Assembly (NCBI RefSeq): GCF_000421705.1 | Contig: NZ_ATXN01000010.1 | Location: 1-42,138, forward strand | Reading direction: 5' to 3' | Source of the DNA: Brevundimonas naejangsanensis DSM 23858 | GTDB lineage: Bacteria > Pseudomonadota > Alphaproteobacteria > Caulobacterales > Caulobacteraceae | DNA: 42,138 bases | In this document: one piece after another, positions 35,264-42,138 of the stretch | Position numbering within the stretch: the stretch's first letter is position 1 | Layout: each line of letters starts with the position of its first letter | The notes under the pieces: generated by a model | What the model saw: the letters and a program-made list of their open reading frames with translations, nothing else | What the model was told of the DNA's origin: nothing | The model's database searches: none | Made by a program: the position numbers and the translations under genes

Positions 35264-35776
35264 TCAGTCGGCCTTGTCGCCGCTGAACATGGTGTTGCCG
35301 TTGGCGGTTGTGGCGGGGACGGCCTGTATGACGTCGAAATGCTCAACGATCTTGCCGTTCTCGACGCGGAAGATGTCGACGATGGCGCGGCCGGGATCGT
35401 CGGGCGTCTCTTGCGAATGGACATGCAGGGCGACCAGATCGCCGTCTGCGATCACGCGGTGGATGGTGGCGCGCGATTGCGGGTTGTCGCGGAAGAAGCC
35501 TTCAAAGTAGGCGTAGAATGGCTCGGCGCCGTTAGGCACGAGGGGATTGTGCTGGATGTAACGGTCGCCGATGTAGAGCCGCGCCGCCTCGGTCGGGCGA
35601 TGCTGGTTGAAGGCCAGATCATAGAAGGCGACGACGATCCGGGCGTTTTCGGCTTCAGTCGGGGTGCGCGCGGCGGACGTCTGTGCCGAAGCAGAGGGCG
35701 CCTCACCGGCGCTGGCCGGAGCGGCTGCGGCGTTGAAGGTGAGGGCGGCCAGTGCGGCCAGCGCGAACGATTTCAT
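35264..35776 (-). CDS. Secreted SnoaL-like (NTF2-fold) protein
   Basis: 170 aa from ATG at 35776, starting with a signal peptide (MKSFALAALAALTFNAAAAP, ending ASA around residue 23). The NTF2-like domain covers about 45-165, with ARLYIGDRYIQHNPLVPNGAE and IVDIFRVENGKIVEHFDVIQ, as in SnoaL-like proteins often labelled aldol-condensation-type enzymes. The activity is unproven. It lies 13 bp downstream of the SDR gene on the same strand, so the two form an operon. Confidence 0.85.
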   Translation of the reverse strand: MKSFALAALAALTFNAAAAPASAGEAPSASAQTSAARTPTEAENARIVVAFYDLAFNQHRPTEAARLYIGDRYIQHNPLVPNGAEPFYAYFEGFFRDNPQSRATIHRVIADGDLVALHVHSQETPDDPGRAIVDIFRVENGKIVEHFDVIQAVPATTANGNTMFSGDKAD

Positions 35777-35789
35777 CTGTGCGCCCTTT

Positions 35790-36401
35790 TCAGTAGCCGA
35801 CGGTGAAGCGGGCGCGGGGGTAACGGGGCGTCTCGATCTCATCGACCATGGCGATGGCGTAGTCGGGGAAGGAAATGCGGCTGTCGCCCTGATCGTCCGT
35901 CAGCAGGGTGTTGTCGCCCAGTCGGAAGGTCCCGGTGCGCTCTGACCCGTCAAACAGGGCCGACGGCGACAGGAAGGTCCAGTTCAGTTCCGGTTCGGCG
36001 CGCAGGGTTTCGAGGAAGCGCCCGCCCGCCTCGGCCTCGGCCCTGTAGGCGTCGGGAAAGCCGGGCGTGTTGATCAGCGCCCGTCCGGGGGCGACTTCCA
36101 GACTGCCTGCGCCGCCTACGACCAGGTAGCGCGGGACGCCCGCGTCCTTGACCGCCTTGATCAGGCGCTGCGGATCGCTGTCGACGAACATGATGGCGCT
36201 GACGACGGCGTCGGCGCCGCTCAGGGCAGGGGCGAGGGTCTGAGGCTGGTTGACGTCTCCTGCGACGGCGGTGACGCCAGGCGTCTCGGGAATGCGTTCA
36301 GGCCGTCGGGCGACGGCGGTCACGGCATGTCCACGTCGGTCCAGTTCCTTGACGATCTCCGAACCGGCGCGGCCGCTTGCGCCCAGAACAGTCACTTTCA
36401 T
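35790..36401 (-). CDS. NAD(P)-binding atypical SDR (NmrA/YwnB-like)
   Basis: 203-aa Rossmann-fold protein. The dinucleotide motif is VLGASGRAG at residues 5-13, then DVNQPQTLAPALSGADAVVSA and the YLVVGGAGSLEVAPG block, typical of the NAD(P)H-binding family with YwnB and related stress proteins. No classical SDR YxxxK catalytic pair is obvious, so it may sense or bind cofactor more than catalyse. It is the first gene of an operon with the SnoaL-like gene and divergent from the HxlR regulator, an arrangement common for HxlR targets. Confidence 0.87.
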   Translation of the reverse strand: MKVTVLGASGRAGSEIVKELDRRGHAVTAVARRPERIPETPGVTAVAGDVNQPQTLAPALSGADAVVSAIMFVDSDPQRLIKAVKDAGVPRYLVVGGAGSLEVAPGRALINTPGFPDAYRAEAEAGGRFLETLRAEPELNWTFLSPSALFDGSERTGTFRLGDNTLLTDDQGDSRISFPDYAIAMVDEIETPRYPRARFTVGY

Positions 36402-36420
36402 CGGCTTGCTCTCTTTAAGT

Positions 36421-36435
36421 TACCAATGGGTACCA
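36421..36435. promoter_or_regulatory. Candidate HxlR operator
   Basis: TACCA-ATGGG-TACCA lies in the 55-bp gap between the divergent SDR and HxlR starts. It is both a direct repeat (TACCA twice) and contains inverted TACC-AATG-GGTA. Its placement fits a site that represses both promoters. Confidence 0.5.
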
Positions 36436-36456
36436 GGTGTGATAGGGGAAGCGGCC

Positions 36457-36882
36457 ATGCAAGAAGGCACTTTTTCCTCACCAGGTTCCCCGGCGGTGAC
36501 CGACGTGCGCGAGGATGGTCGCGGCGACGTCTATGCTGTCGACTGTCCGACCCGCCTGCTGCTGGATCGGATCGCGGATAAATGGACAGTTTTGTTGCTG
36601 ACGACGCTGGATGACGGCCCGATGCGCTTCAACGCGCTGAAGCGCCGGATAGAAGGCGTGTCCCAGAAGATGCTCAGCCAGACCCTGCGTCAGATTGAGC
36701 GCGACGGCCTTGTCACCCGCACGGTGGAGGCCAGCGTGCCTGTCTCGGTCACCTACGCCATCACGCCTCTGGGGCGGGAACTGGTGAAGGCCCTGCGACC
36801 GATGATCGACTGGGCCGAGACGCGGATGGAGCAGGTGGCGGCCGCTCGGTCAGCCTATGACAAGGGGCGGGGCGAAGCCTGA
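36457..36882 (+). CDS. HxlR-family winged-helix regulator
   Basis: 141 aa from ATG at 36457, with AGGGGAAG upstream. The DUF24/HxlR core is DCPTRLLLDRIADKWTVLLL, then GPMRFNALKRRIEGVSQKML and TYAITPLGREL. The single Cys in VDCPTR is at the position used for redox or electrophile sensing in YodB/QorR relatives, so quinone or aldehyde sensing is plausible. It probably controls the divergent SDR-SnoaL operon and itself. Its last 28 bases overlap the 3' end of the convergent hydroxylase gene. Confidence 0.9.
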   Translation: MQEGTFSSPGSPAVTDVREDGRGDVYAVDCPTRLLLDRIADKWTVLLLTTLDDGPMRFNALKRRIEGVSQKMLSQTLRQIERDGLVTRTVEASVPVSVTYAITPLGRELVKALRPMIDWAETRMEQVAAARSAYDKGRGEA

Positions 36883-38042
36883 TCTGACATATAGTCCCGC
36901 TGCGCCTTCATCATCTCGGTGATCAGGCGCTTTTCGCCTTCGTCCAGGTAGGGGTTCCAGACGTCAAAAATCAGGATGACCCGCATGGATTCGGCGTCAT
37001 TCCAGGCTTCGTGCTCGATGGTGTCGTCGAACACCCATGCCGTGCCCATCTCCCATTCGCGAACTGTATTGCCTACGCGAAAGCGCGCCGGGCCCGGCAG
37101 GATCAGGGGCAGGTGGGTCAGCAGGCGCACATTGGACGAGCCCGTGTGCGGTGGAATGTGCGTCTTGGGCTGTAGGGCGGAGAATACAGCCGTAGGGGCG
37201 AAATCCTCCTGATCCGCCATGGGCAGGCTTTCCAGAAGGGCGGCTGTGGCAGGCGCGCGGGCGCAGATATCGTCCTGGCGTCGTCCGTCCTTCCACAGGA
37301 AGAGGGAGGTCCATTTGCGCGAATGGTTCAACTCGCCCCATTGGTTCACCGGCGCTCCCTTAGGATAGGCGATGTAGGGAGAGAAGGCGTCAAAGTCGGT
37401 TTCAAGCAGGGCGGTCAACTCGGCCTGAATCACCGGCGTCGCCTCTTCCAGCGTCGACAGCCACGGAAACAGGGAACGGTCATAAAAGGGAATGATGGGC
37501 AGGCGCGGATAGTTGAGCAGCAGCGGTTGGTGTCTGGGCGGCTGCTTCAATCCGGCATAAATTTCGAGCCCCTCATCGAAACGCTCGCGGCTGGCGTCAC
37601 TGAGTTCGGGCTTTAGGGACGCCACGCGGTCCTTCATGAAATCGGCCAGATTTCTGGCGTGTTGTTCGACCAGGCGGTCAGCGTAATCCATTTGGGCGAT
37701 GACGCCCGGCGGGCAGGAATCGCGCGGGGGGGCGATCTTCAGAGCATTGCGATAGATCTCGATCGCCGCCTTGGGCTGGTTGATCTTCTCCAGCATGGCC
37801 CCTTTCGCCAACAGGGCCATGAAGTCGTAGGGGCGCATCTCCAGCGCGTCATCCAGTACGCGCAACGAACCATGATAGTCGCCCAGCAGACGCAGGGCGA
37901 CGGCGCGATTCAGAGTCGCATTGTGCGTCGGGCCGAATTGATCGGCCTGATCAAGCAATTCCAGTGCGGAACGGGGGTCGCGACGAGCCAGGGCCTGGCC
38001 GGCGGCGACCAGTAGACGTTCTTGCGCTGCAGGGTATGGCAT
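36855..38042 (-). CDS. TPR-containing aspartyl/asparaginyl beta-hydroxylase family protein
   Basis: 395 aa from ATG at 38042; the open frame extends 66 codons upstream without conserved features, and no good ribosome binding site precedes 38042. N-terminal TPR-like repeats (~10-105, NRAVALRLLGDYHGSLRVLD and AMLEKINQPKAAIEIYRNAL) are followed by the AspH-type 2-oxoglutarate/iron oxygenase domain (~190-365). Iron ligands are likely H299 (IPPHTGSSN) and H344 (IEHEAWN), with R354 binding 2-oxoglutarate. Lack of the third acidic ligand is normal for AspH. Members hydroxylate Asp/Asn in proteins or act on peptides; the target here is unknown. Confidence 0.88.
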   Translation of the reverse strand: MPYPAAQERLLVAAGQALARRDPRSALELLDQADQFGPTHNATLNRAVALRLLGDYHGSLRVLDDALEMRPYDFMALLAKGAMLEKINQPKAAIEIYRNALKIAPPRDSCPPGVIAQMDYADRLVEQHARNLADFMKDRVASLKPELSDASRERFDEGLEIYAGLKQPPRHQPLLLNYPRLPIIPFYDRSLFPWLSTLEEATPVIQAELTALLETDFDAFSPYIAYPKGAPVNQWGELNHSRKWTSLFLWKDGRRQDDICARAPATAALLESLPMADQEDFAPTAVFSALQPKTHIPPHTGSSNVRLLTHLPLILPGPARFRVGNTVREWEMGTAWVFDDTIEHEAWNDAESMRVILIFDVWNPYLDEGEKRLITEMMKAQRDYMSDQASPRPLS

Positions 38043-38232
38043 GGCGATTTTGGCCGTTATTTGACCATATAAATGACACTTTTCCTCATGAGGCGCCACA
38101 TGGGGGGCGTCAATAGTGGGGGAAGAAAACCTGAAATCCGCATACGGATGACTTGACGAAGCGGCTGTAAGCCGGGAGTTGGAGCCCGGCTTGATCCTCC
38201 ACACGCAGGAGGCGGCTTTGCGGGAGACGACC

Positions 38233-38889
38233 ATGCTCAACTGGTTTCAGGCGCTGCTGCCTAAGGAAGACAACTTCTTTCGGCTTTTCGACGCCCATGC
38301 TCTGAGCTTGGTTCACGGCGCGGGCGCGCTGCGCAAGATGATGGACGGCGGGCCGGAGACCGGCGAATGGTGCGCCAAGGTGGTCGCCCATGAAGAGGAA
38401 GCCGACGAGGTCGCGCGCGAGGTTCTGTTCGCCGTGCGCCGCAGTTTCATCACCCCGTTCGACCGCGCCGACATTCGCGGCCTGACCAACTCGCTGGACG
38501 ACACCATCGACCAGATGCAGAAGGCGGCCAAGGTGGTCACCCTGTACGAGATGCGCGCCTTCTCGCCCAAGATGCAGGAACTGGCCGACATCGCCGTGCA
38601 GTGCGCGGCTCTGACGCAGGAAGCCTTCACCCTGCTGCCGGCCATGCGCAAGAACCACGAACGTCTGGTGGTCCTGACCGAGCGCATCACCGATCTGGAG
38701 GCGCGCAGCGACGACCTGTACGACGCCGGGATGAAGGCGCTGTATGAGGCGCACCGCCATGACGGCACGGGCGGCAACACTCTGGGCTTCATCATCGGCA
38801 GCCAACTGCTGGATCACCTGGAGAAGGTGATCGACCGGTTCGAGGATGTGGCCAACCGCATCAACGGCGTCCTGGTCGAGCACCTGTAG
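38233..38889 (+). CDS. DUF47 (PhoU-like) protein, phosphate transport accessory
   Basis: 218-aa all-helical protein of the DUF47/PhoU-like family. The N-terminus MLNWFQALLPKEDNFFRLFD and the FVTPFDRxDI-like ITPFDRADIRGLTNSLDDTI block are typical. GGGAGA precedes ATG at 38233. It lies 7 bp before a PiT phosphate transporter, the classic pair in which DUF47 is thought to regulate the transporter. I saw no Pho box upstream. Confidence 0.92.
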   Translation: MLNWFQALLPKEDNFFRLFDAHALSLVHGAGALRKMMDGGPETGEWCAKVVAHEEEADEVAREVLFAVRRSFITPFDRADIRGLTNSLDDTIDQMQKAAKVVTLYEMRAFSPKMQELADIAVQCAALTQEAFTLLPAMRKNHERLVVLTERITDLEARSDDLYDAGMKALYEAHRHDGTGGNTLGFIIGSQLLDHLEKVIDRFEDVANRINGVLVEHL

Positions 38890-38896
38890 GACCATC

Positions 38897-39898
38897 ATGG
38901 ACCACGCCCTCCTGATCCTGATCTTCCTGATCGGCGTCGCCCTGCTGTTCGACTTTCTGAACGGCCTGCACGATGCGGCCAATTCCATCGCCACCATCGT
39001 AGCCACGCGCGTTCTGCCGCCGATCTATGCGGTGGGGTGGGCGGCCTTCTTCAACTTCATCGCCTTTCTGTTCTTCGGGCTGCACGTTGCGGACACGATC
39101 GGTCGAGGCATCATCTCGCCGGACATCATTTCGGATCAGGTGATCTTCGGCGCCCTGATGGGGGCCATCAGCTGGAACATCATCACCTGGTTGTTCGGAA
39201 TTCCGTCGTCCAGTTCGCACGCCCTGATCGGCGGCCTGCTGGGGGCCGGGGTGGCCAAGGCGGGCGGCGGGGCCGTGGTCATCAGCGGCGTGCTGAAGAC
39301 GGTCGGGGCCATCTTCATGTCTCCGGCGATCGGCTTCCTGCTGGCGCTGCTGCTGGTGCTGATCGTGTCCTGGCTGTTCGCCAAGGCCAATCCGAACTTC
39401 GCCGACCGAGTCTTCCGTGGTTTGCAGTTCGTCTCCGCCTCGGCCTATTCCCTGGGGCACGGGGGCAACGACGCCCAGAAGACGATGGGGATCATCGCCA
39501 TTCTGCTCTATTCGCGCGGCATGCTGGGCGGAGAGTTCCATGTGCCTTTCTGGGTTGTCATCACCTGTCAGGCGGCCATCGCCCTGGGCACCCTGTTCGG
39601 CGGGTGGAAGATCGTTCACACCATGGGGTCGCGGATCACGCGGCTCAGCCCCCAGCAGGGGTTCTGTGCTGAGACGGGCGGGGCGATCACCCTGTTCGCG
39701 GCGACCAGCATGGGCATACCCGTTTCAACCACCCACACCATCACCGGCGCCATCGTCGGCGTGGGCGCGGCCAAGCGTGTCTCGGCCGTGCGCTGGAGCG
39801 TGGCGCGCAGCATCGTCACCGCCTGGTTCATCACCATGCCCGCCGCCGCCGCCATCGGCGCCCTGTTCTACGCCGTGGGCGGCCTGTTCCTGACCTGA
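38897..39898 (+). CDS. PiT-family inorganic phosphate transporter
   Basis: 333-aa polytopic membrane protein that imports phosphate, usually as a metal-phosphate complex with protons. The two inverted PHO4 signatures are present: LNGLHDAANSIATIVATR near the N-terminus and SLGHGGNDAQKTMGI in the middle, plus FGIPSSSSHALIGG and GIPVSTTHTITGAIVG. TAGGA precedes ATG at 38897. It is the middle gene of DUF47-PiT-NUDIX; its stop overlaps the NUDIX start by one base. Confidence 0.94.
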   Translation: MDHALLILIFLIGVALLFDFLNGLHDAANSIATIVATRVLPPIYAVGWAAFFNFIAFLFFGLHVADTIGRGIISPDIISDQVIFGALMGAISWNIITWLFGIPSSSSHALIGGLLGAGVAKAGGGAVVISGVLKTVGAIFMSPAIGFLLALLLVLIVSWLFAKANPNFADRVFRGLQFVSASAYSLGHGGNDAQKTMGIIAILLYSRGMLGGEFHVPFWVVITCQAAIALGTLFGGWKIVHTMGSRITRLSPQQGFCAETGGAITLFAATSMGIPVSTTHTITGAIVGVGAAKRVSAVRWSVARSIVTAWFITMPAAAAIGALFYAVGGLFLT

Positions 39899-40347
39899 TG
39901 TCGAGCAAGCCCCGCACCCTGTCATCGGAGACGCGTCAGGTCGCGGCCCTGCCCTGGCGGCACGGCGCGGACGGCGTCGAGATCATGATGATCACCTCGC
40001 GCGAGACGCGGCGCTGGGTCATCCCCAAGGGCAACCGCATGGCCGGCAAGACCGACGCCGAAGCGGCCGTAATCGAGGCTTATGAGGAGGCGGGCGTTCA
40101 GGGCGACGTCATGGGCGCGCCCATCGGCTGGTTCCGCTATGGCAAGCGGCTGAAGTCGGGGCGGGTTCAGGCCACCATCGCCAGCGTCTATCCGCTGGAG
40201 GTCTTCATCCAACTGGGCGCCTGGCCCGAGGACGCCCAGCGCGAACGCCGCTGGATGTCGGCTGAAGACGCCGCCGCGGCGGTGGACGAGGCGGAACTGT
40301 CGGAGCTGATCCTTCACTTCCAGCCAAGCGGCGGCGTGGCCGAATAG
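39898..40347 (+). CDS. NUDIX hydrolase (DIPP-like)
   Basis: 149-aa NUDIX hydrolase. WVIPKGNRMAGKTDAEAA followed by VIEAYEEAGVQG resembles the box of diphosphoinositol-polyphosphate or diadenosine-polyphosphate hydrolases. The Arg of the REUxEExGU part is Ile here (IEAYEEAG), while the metal-binding glutamates are kept, so activity is still possible. It is translationally coupled to the PiT gene (TGATG), suggesting a role in phosphate or polyphosphate-type metabolism. Confidence 0.88.
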   Translation: MSSKPRTLSSETRQVAALPWRHGADGVEIMMITSRETRRWVIPKGNRMAGKTDAEAAVIEAYEEAGVQGDVMGAPIGWFRYGKRLKSGRVQATIASVYPLEVFIQLGAWPEDAQRERRWMSAEDAAAAVDEAELSELILHFQPSGGVAE

Positions 40348-40688
40348 GCCGCTTTCGTGTCGGGCGCTGGAAGGCGCCGCCCAGCCGTTGATTTTCCCGC
40401 CGGGCCGTGTATAGAGCCCGCATCTCGTCAGGGCCTCGGTTCTGACGATGCCTGTCCGAGAACTTCGGGATGCGGGGGTCGCCCGCGTCATAATCGTCCA
40501 GAGAGCCCTCTGGCGCCGTGGGGAGATGGGGATGCAAAGAGCTTTCGTCCTGCCGGTATCCGGCGGGCGGGCCGCGCTTCCTTCGGACAATACGACCGGC
40601 CTGAACGCTGTGCAGCGATGCATGGCGCTTAAGCCAAATCCGTCGTCGGGAATAAGCCCGGCGGCGAATGCCAAAACTGGAGACCACA
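40348..40688 (+). promoter_or_regulatory. rplJL promoter and structured L10 leader
   Basis: TTGATT (40388-40393), 16-bp spacer, TATAGA (40410-40415) is a good promoter and gives a leader of about 265 nt. The leader holds inverted repeats such as CCAGAG-AGC-CCTCTGG (near 40500) and CCTGCCGG-TAT-CCGGCGGG (near 40552). In many bacteria this leader binds L10-L12 to control its own synthesis; the required fold is inferred, not shown. No gene is visible in these 341 bp. Confidence 0.6.
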
Positions 40689-41204
40689 ATGGACCGCGCA
40701 CAAAAAGCCGAGTCGATCGAACAGCTGAAGAGCGTGTTCGCCGACGCGGGCGCCGTGGTCGTGACCCACAACCTGGGTCTGACCGTTGTGGAGATGGAAG
40801 ACCTGCGCCGTCGCCTTCGTAAGGAAGGCGGCGCGTTCAAGGTGGTGAAGAACCGTCTGGCGCTCAAGGCGCTGGGCGTCGAGGAAGGCAGCGAGTACCA
40901 CGACCTGTTCAAGGGTCCCGTGGGCATCGCTTATGCAGCCGACCCGGTCACCGCCGCCAAGGTCACGGCCGAATTCGCCAAGGGGAACGACAAGTTCAAC
41001 ATCCTTGGTGGTTTCATGGGCGACAAGGTTCTGGACGCCAAGGGCGTCGAGGCTCTGTCCAAGCTGCCGTCGCTGGATCAACTGCGCGGCAAGCTCATCG
41101 GCCTGCTGCAAGCCCCGGCGACCAAGGTTGCTGGCGTCCTGCAGGCGCCTGCCGGCCAACTGGCCCGCGTCTTCAACGCGTACGCGACCAAAGACGCCGC
41201 CTAA
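40689..41204 (+). CDS. rplJ: 50S ribosomal protein L10
   Basis: 171-aa L10, base of the L7/L12 stalk. MDRAQKAESIEQLKSVF, VVKNRLALKA and FKGPVGIAYA blocks are typical. GGAG lies just before ATG at 40689; the frame opens 7 codons earlier without support. It is 55 bp upstream of rplL. Unusually it is separated from rplA by 5.5 kb of unrelated genes. Confidence 0.97.
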   Translation: MDRAQKAESIEQLKSVFADAGAVVVTHNLGLTVVEMEDLRRRLRKEGGAFKVVKNRLALKALGVEEGSEYHDLFKGPVGIAYAADPVTAAKVTAEFAKGNDKFNILGGFMGDKVLDAKGVEALSKLPSLDQLRGKLIGLLQAPATKVAGVLQAPAGQLARVFNAYATKDAA

Positions 41205-41259
41205 GCCCCGTCATCTCTGCATATCTCTCTGAACCTCATCCTACCGAAGGAAGACTAAA

Positions 41260-41640
41260 ATGGCTGATCTCGCCAAAATCGTTGAAGAACTGTCGGCTCT
41301 GACCGTCCTGGAAGCCGCTGAACTGTCGAAGCTGCTGGAAGACAAGTGGGGCGTCTCGGCTGCTGCTCCGGTCGCCGTCGCTGCTGTCGCCGGTGGCGCT
41401 GCTCCGGCTGAAGCTGCTGAAGAGCAAACCGAGTTCACCGTTGTCCTGGTTGACGGCGGCGACAAGAAGATCAACGTCATCAAGGAAGTCCGCGGCGTCC
41501 GCACCGACCTGGGTCTGAAGGAAGCCAAGGACCTGGTCGAAGGCGCTCCGCAGCCGGTCGTCGAGAACGTCTCGAAGCAAGCCGCTGAAGAGCTGAAGAA
41601 GAAGCTGGAAGAAGCCGGCGCCAAGGTCGAAATCAAGTAA
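41260..41640 (+). CDS. rplL: 50S ribosomal protein L7/L12
   Basis: 126-aa stalk protein that recruits translation GTPases. The N-terminal dimerisation region is followed by an Ala-rich hinge (~33-53), and the C-terminal domain has [21 protein letters not shown] and [21 protein letters not shown] precedes the ATG. It is followed by a strong terminator. Confidence 0.98.
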   Translation: MADLAKIVEELSALTVLEAAELSKLLEDKWGVSAAAPVAVAAVAGGAAPAEAAEEQTEFTVVLVDGGDKKINVIKEVRGVRTDLGLKEAKDLVEGAPQPVVENVSKQAAEELKKKLEEAGAKVEIK

Positions 41641-41689
41641 GATTTCGGATCTGGCCTCTGGTTCGCCAGAGACAGCTTTCAAAGCGAAG

Positions 41690-41726
41690 CGGGCCGGAGG
41701 GAAACCTCCGGCCCGTTTTCTTTTTG
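41690..41726 (+). terminator. Rho-independent terminator of rplJL
   Basis: Perfect 11-bp stem CGGGCCGGAGG-GAAA-CCTCCGGCCCG followed by TTTTCTTTTT. Confidence 0.95.
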
Positions 41727-41738
41727 AAGCGCGATCTT

Positions 41739-41891
41739 CTCCCTCCCCTTCATGGGGAGGGTGGCTGAGGCCGTCAGGCCGAAGCCGGGGGGGGGCGGCG
41801 AGGCAAATCAAACGCTGAGATCAGGGTCGCCAAGTCCCCCCCACCCGGGCTCCGCTTCGCGTCGACCACCCTCCCCATGAAGGGGAGGGAG
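41739..41891. repeat. ~153-bp palindromic element, copy B
   Basis: Same 26-bp inverted arms and adjoining GGCTGAGGCCGTCAGGCCGA as copy A at 2113-2266, with a different centre. It lies between the rplL terminator and the M61 stop codon (21 bp away). Positions 1-42 of the window are the right part of this same copy. Confidence 0.85.
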
Positions 41892-42138
41892 AGGCGCGCC
41901 GCGCCTTGGTTTCTACCGCCGGCGCGGGCTGAGGATGTCGCCCAGCCGATCCGGCGTGCCGGGAATGCGCTCCAGGCGCGGGTAGCGCAGGCCGTCGTGG
42001 TAGTCGAAGTCGACCGTGCGGTAGCGGTCGCCGTTCTTGAGCAGCAGGCGGATCGGGGCGTCGGTCCCCTTGGCGGCGGTGATGGCGTCGCGCAGTTTCT
42101 CGGCCGAGCCGGCGAGGTCGTTGACGGCCACCAGTTCC
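41850..42138. repeat. Right copy of 289-bp terminal direct repeat
   Basis: Matches 1-289 base for base by eye. It marks the overlap of a sequence that closes into a circle of 41,849 bp. Confidence 0.93.
41913..42138 (-). CDS. 3' end of M61 metallopeptidase (copy 1 again), cut by the window edge
   Basis: The last ~75 codons of the M61 protein, identical to the C-terminus encoded at 64-289 and ending DRLGDILSPRRR. It covers the end of the PDZ domain only. It is cut by the window edge, not broken, and most likely is the same gene seen at the left end. Confidence 0.92.
   Translation of the reverse strand, partial: ELVAVNDLAGSAEKLRDAITAAKGTDAPIRLLLKNGDRYRTVDFDYHDGLRYPRLERIPGTPDRLGDILSPRRR

Noticed and set aside
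38043..38232. Pho box before DUF47-PiT
   Set aside because: No paired CTGTCAT-like 11-mers found; only a hairpin AAGCCGGG...CCCGGCTT near 38167-38190 lies there.

Overview
The window looks like chromosomal DNA of a high-GC alphaproteobacterium of the order Caulobacterales, most like Brevundimonas. The basis is the style of the ribosomal and RNA polymerase proteins, the dense short palindromic repeats, and the FnrL-type regulator; this is a judgement from reading, not from a database search. It carries core genes, with no replication, partition, phage, transposase or CRISPR genes.

Layout. 1-4228: two tandem M61-family metallopeptidase genes on the minus strand, each with a ~154 bp palindromic element just past its stop codon. 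4493-5008: a lipoprotein FKBP isomerase. 5332-13740: rpoB and rpoC. 13910-14752: a TonB-like proline-rich membrane protein. 15123-19541: the str operon (rpsL, rpsG, fusA, tuf). 19856-22877: a PAS hybrid histidine kinase and a CorC/HlyC-type CBS membrane protein. 22921-32650: an oxygen-response block, with a 38-aa membrane peptide plus a 123-aa unknown protein, cydDC, cydABX, ompW, an FnrL-type iron-sulfur regulator with a GNAT-like neighbour, and an FMN split-barrel protein. 32789-35145: tRNA-Trp, secE, nusG, rplK, rplA. 35264-40347: an SDR/SnoaL pair with a divergent HxlR regulator, a TPR Asp/Asn hydroxylase, and a DUF47-PiT-NUDIX operon. 40689-41640: rplJ and rplL. After this the 3' end of the first M61 gene reappears.

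The last 289 bases (41850-42138) repeat the first 289 (1-289). Read as a circle of 41,849 bp, rplL runs into the M61/FKBP genes and then rpoB, which restores the usual order secE-nusG-rplK-rplA-rplJ-rplL-rpoB-rpoC-rpsL-rpsG-fusA-tuf. Many alphaproteobacteria have two near-identical tuf genes bounding exactly this segment, one before tRNA-Trp and one after fusA. The simplest reading is that the sequence closes through one tuf gene, either by assembly collapse or by a real tuf x tuf recombination or tandem duplication.

The middle block appears to form one regulon. The window encodes an FNR-type sensor with Cys ligands and an E-x2-SR recognition helix. Three FNR boxes matching TTGAT-N4-(A/G)TCAA lie before the 38-aa/123-aa operon, between cydDC and cydABX, and between the GNAT-fnrL and split-barrel genes. 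Two related TTGCG-N4-ATCAA sites precede ompW and the histidine kinase. This points to coordinated low-oxygen control of cytochrome bd oxidase, its CydDC exporter, an outer-membrane protein and an undescribed small-membrane-protein operon.
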